Source: an uncultured Pseudorhodobacter sp.
GTDB lineage: Bacteria; Pseudomonadota; Alphaproteobacteria; Rhodobacterales; Rhodobacteraceae
Direction: 5' to 3'
Assembly (NCBI GenBank): GCA_945957495.1
Contig: CAMFLG010000255.1
Span: 1 to 5,362, forward strand
DNA length: 5,362 bases
Shown here: positions 5,256 through 5,362 of the stretch, piece by piece
How positions within the stretch are numbered: position 1 is the stretch's first letter
How the letters are laid out: every line of letters starts with the position of its first letter
Notes under the pieces: model-generated
Databases searched by the model: none
The model's input: the letters and a program-made list of their open reading frames with translations, nothing else
Told to the model about the DNA's origin: nothing
Translations under genes and position numbers: made by a program

Positions 5256-5362
5256 TTCCCCGCCGCAGCCTGCGGTGCCGTCGGCGGAACTTCGGTCGGT
5301 ACGGCGGCAAGCTTCACCGCCGGTTTCGGCTTGGCCGCAGCCGCATCAATGAGGTTCAGAAC
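5252..5362 (-). CDS. C-terminal fragment of an unidentified Ala/Pro/Lys-rich protein (runs in from the right edge)
   Basis: An open frame of 36 codons plus TAA enters from the right. The sequence is low in complexity: a short stretch VLNLIDAAAAKPKP, then Val/Pro/Thr/Ala repeats ending QAAAGN. Such Ala-Pro-Lys tails are typical of disordered C-termini of bacterial envelope, nucleoid or scaffold proteins, but no family can be named from this piece. Support for coding: no stop on this strand in this frame, protein-like composition, and a stop placed exactly against the convergent hydrolase gene. The two stop codons share the palindrome TTAA (5252-5255). No U-tailed terminator separates the two genes, so each would be transcribed into the other. 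It could still be a chance open frame in GC-rich DNA. Confidence 0.55.
   Translation of the reverse strand, partial: VLNLIDAAAAKPKPAVKLAAVPTEVPPTAPQAAAGN

Noticed and set aside
5259..5290. GC-rich dyads (CCGCA/TGCGG and CCGCCG/CGGCGG) near the right end, as a terminator
   Set aside because: Stems are short, no T-rich tail follows on either strand, and the region is better explained as coding for an Ala/Pro-rich tail.

Overview
The window reads as a chromosomal segment of a GC-rich alphaproteobacterium, most likely of the Rhodobacterales. This rests on protein style (an alpha-type threonyl-tRNA synthetase with a C-P-C-H zinc motif, a short DUF2282 copper peptide), GC-rich third codon positions and purine-rich Shine-Dalgarno sites. 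It is an inference from composition and recalled homologues, not a placement.

Layout. The left end (1-454, minus strand) holds the head of a bufferin copper-protection operon: bufA, a small exported DUF2282 peptide with four conserved cysteines, and the first 30 codons of bufB, the DUF692 iron-dependent oxidase that modifies such peptides. The rest of the operon lies beyond base 1. A promoter-like element resembling those of ECF sigma-F-type factors sits 38-63 bases upstream of bufA. Next comes a 208-base gap with two tandem hairpins, one an intrinsic terminator for thrS. thrS itself (663-2609, minus) is complete and looks fully functional.

A 195-base divergent region separates thrS from three consecutive plus-strand genes (2805-5255). 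All three are alpha/beta hydrolases, packed with overlapping or nearly overlapping ends, so they almost certainly form one operon. The first resembles the mitochondrial ABHD10 acyl-thioesterase/esterase. The second is anchored by an N-terminal membrane segment. The third keeps the Asp and His of the triad but has Gly at the nucleophile-elbow position normally held by Ser. They are not close copies of one another, so this is a cluster of distinct subfamilies rather than a recent tandem duplication. A joint role on acyl esters or thioesters is an inference; no substrate can be read from sequence.

At the right end a minus-strand reading frame with an Ala/Pro/Lys-rich C-terminus enters the window and ends in a TTAA shared with the stop codon of the third hydrolase. 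No tRNA, rRNA, CRISPR, insertion sequence or phage signature was seen. The two most notable points are the bufferin operon head with its candidate promoter and the three-hydrolase operon with one apparently nucleophile-less member.
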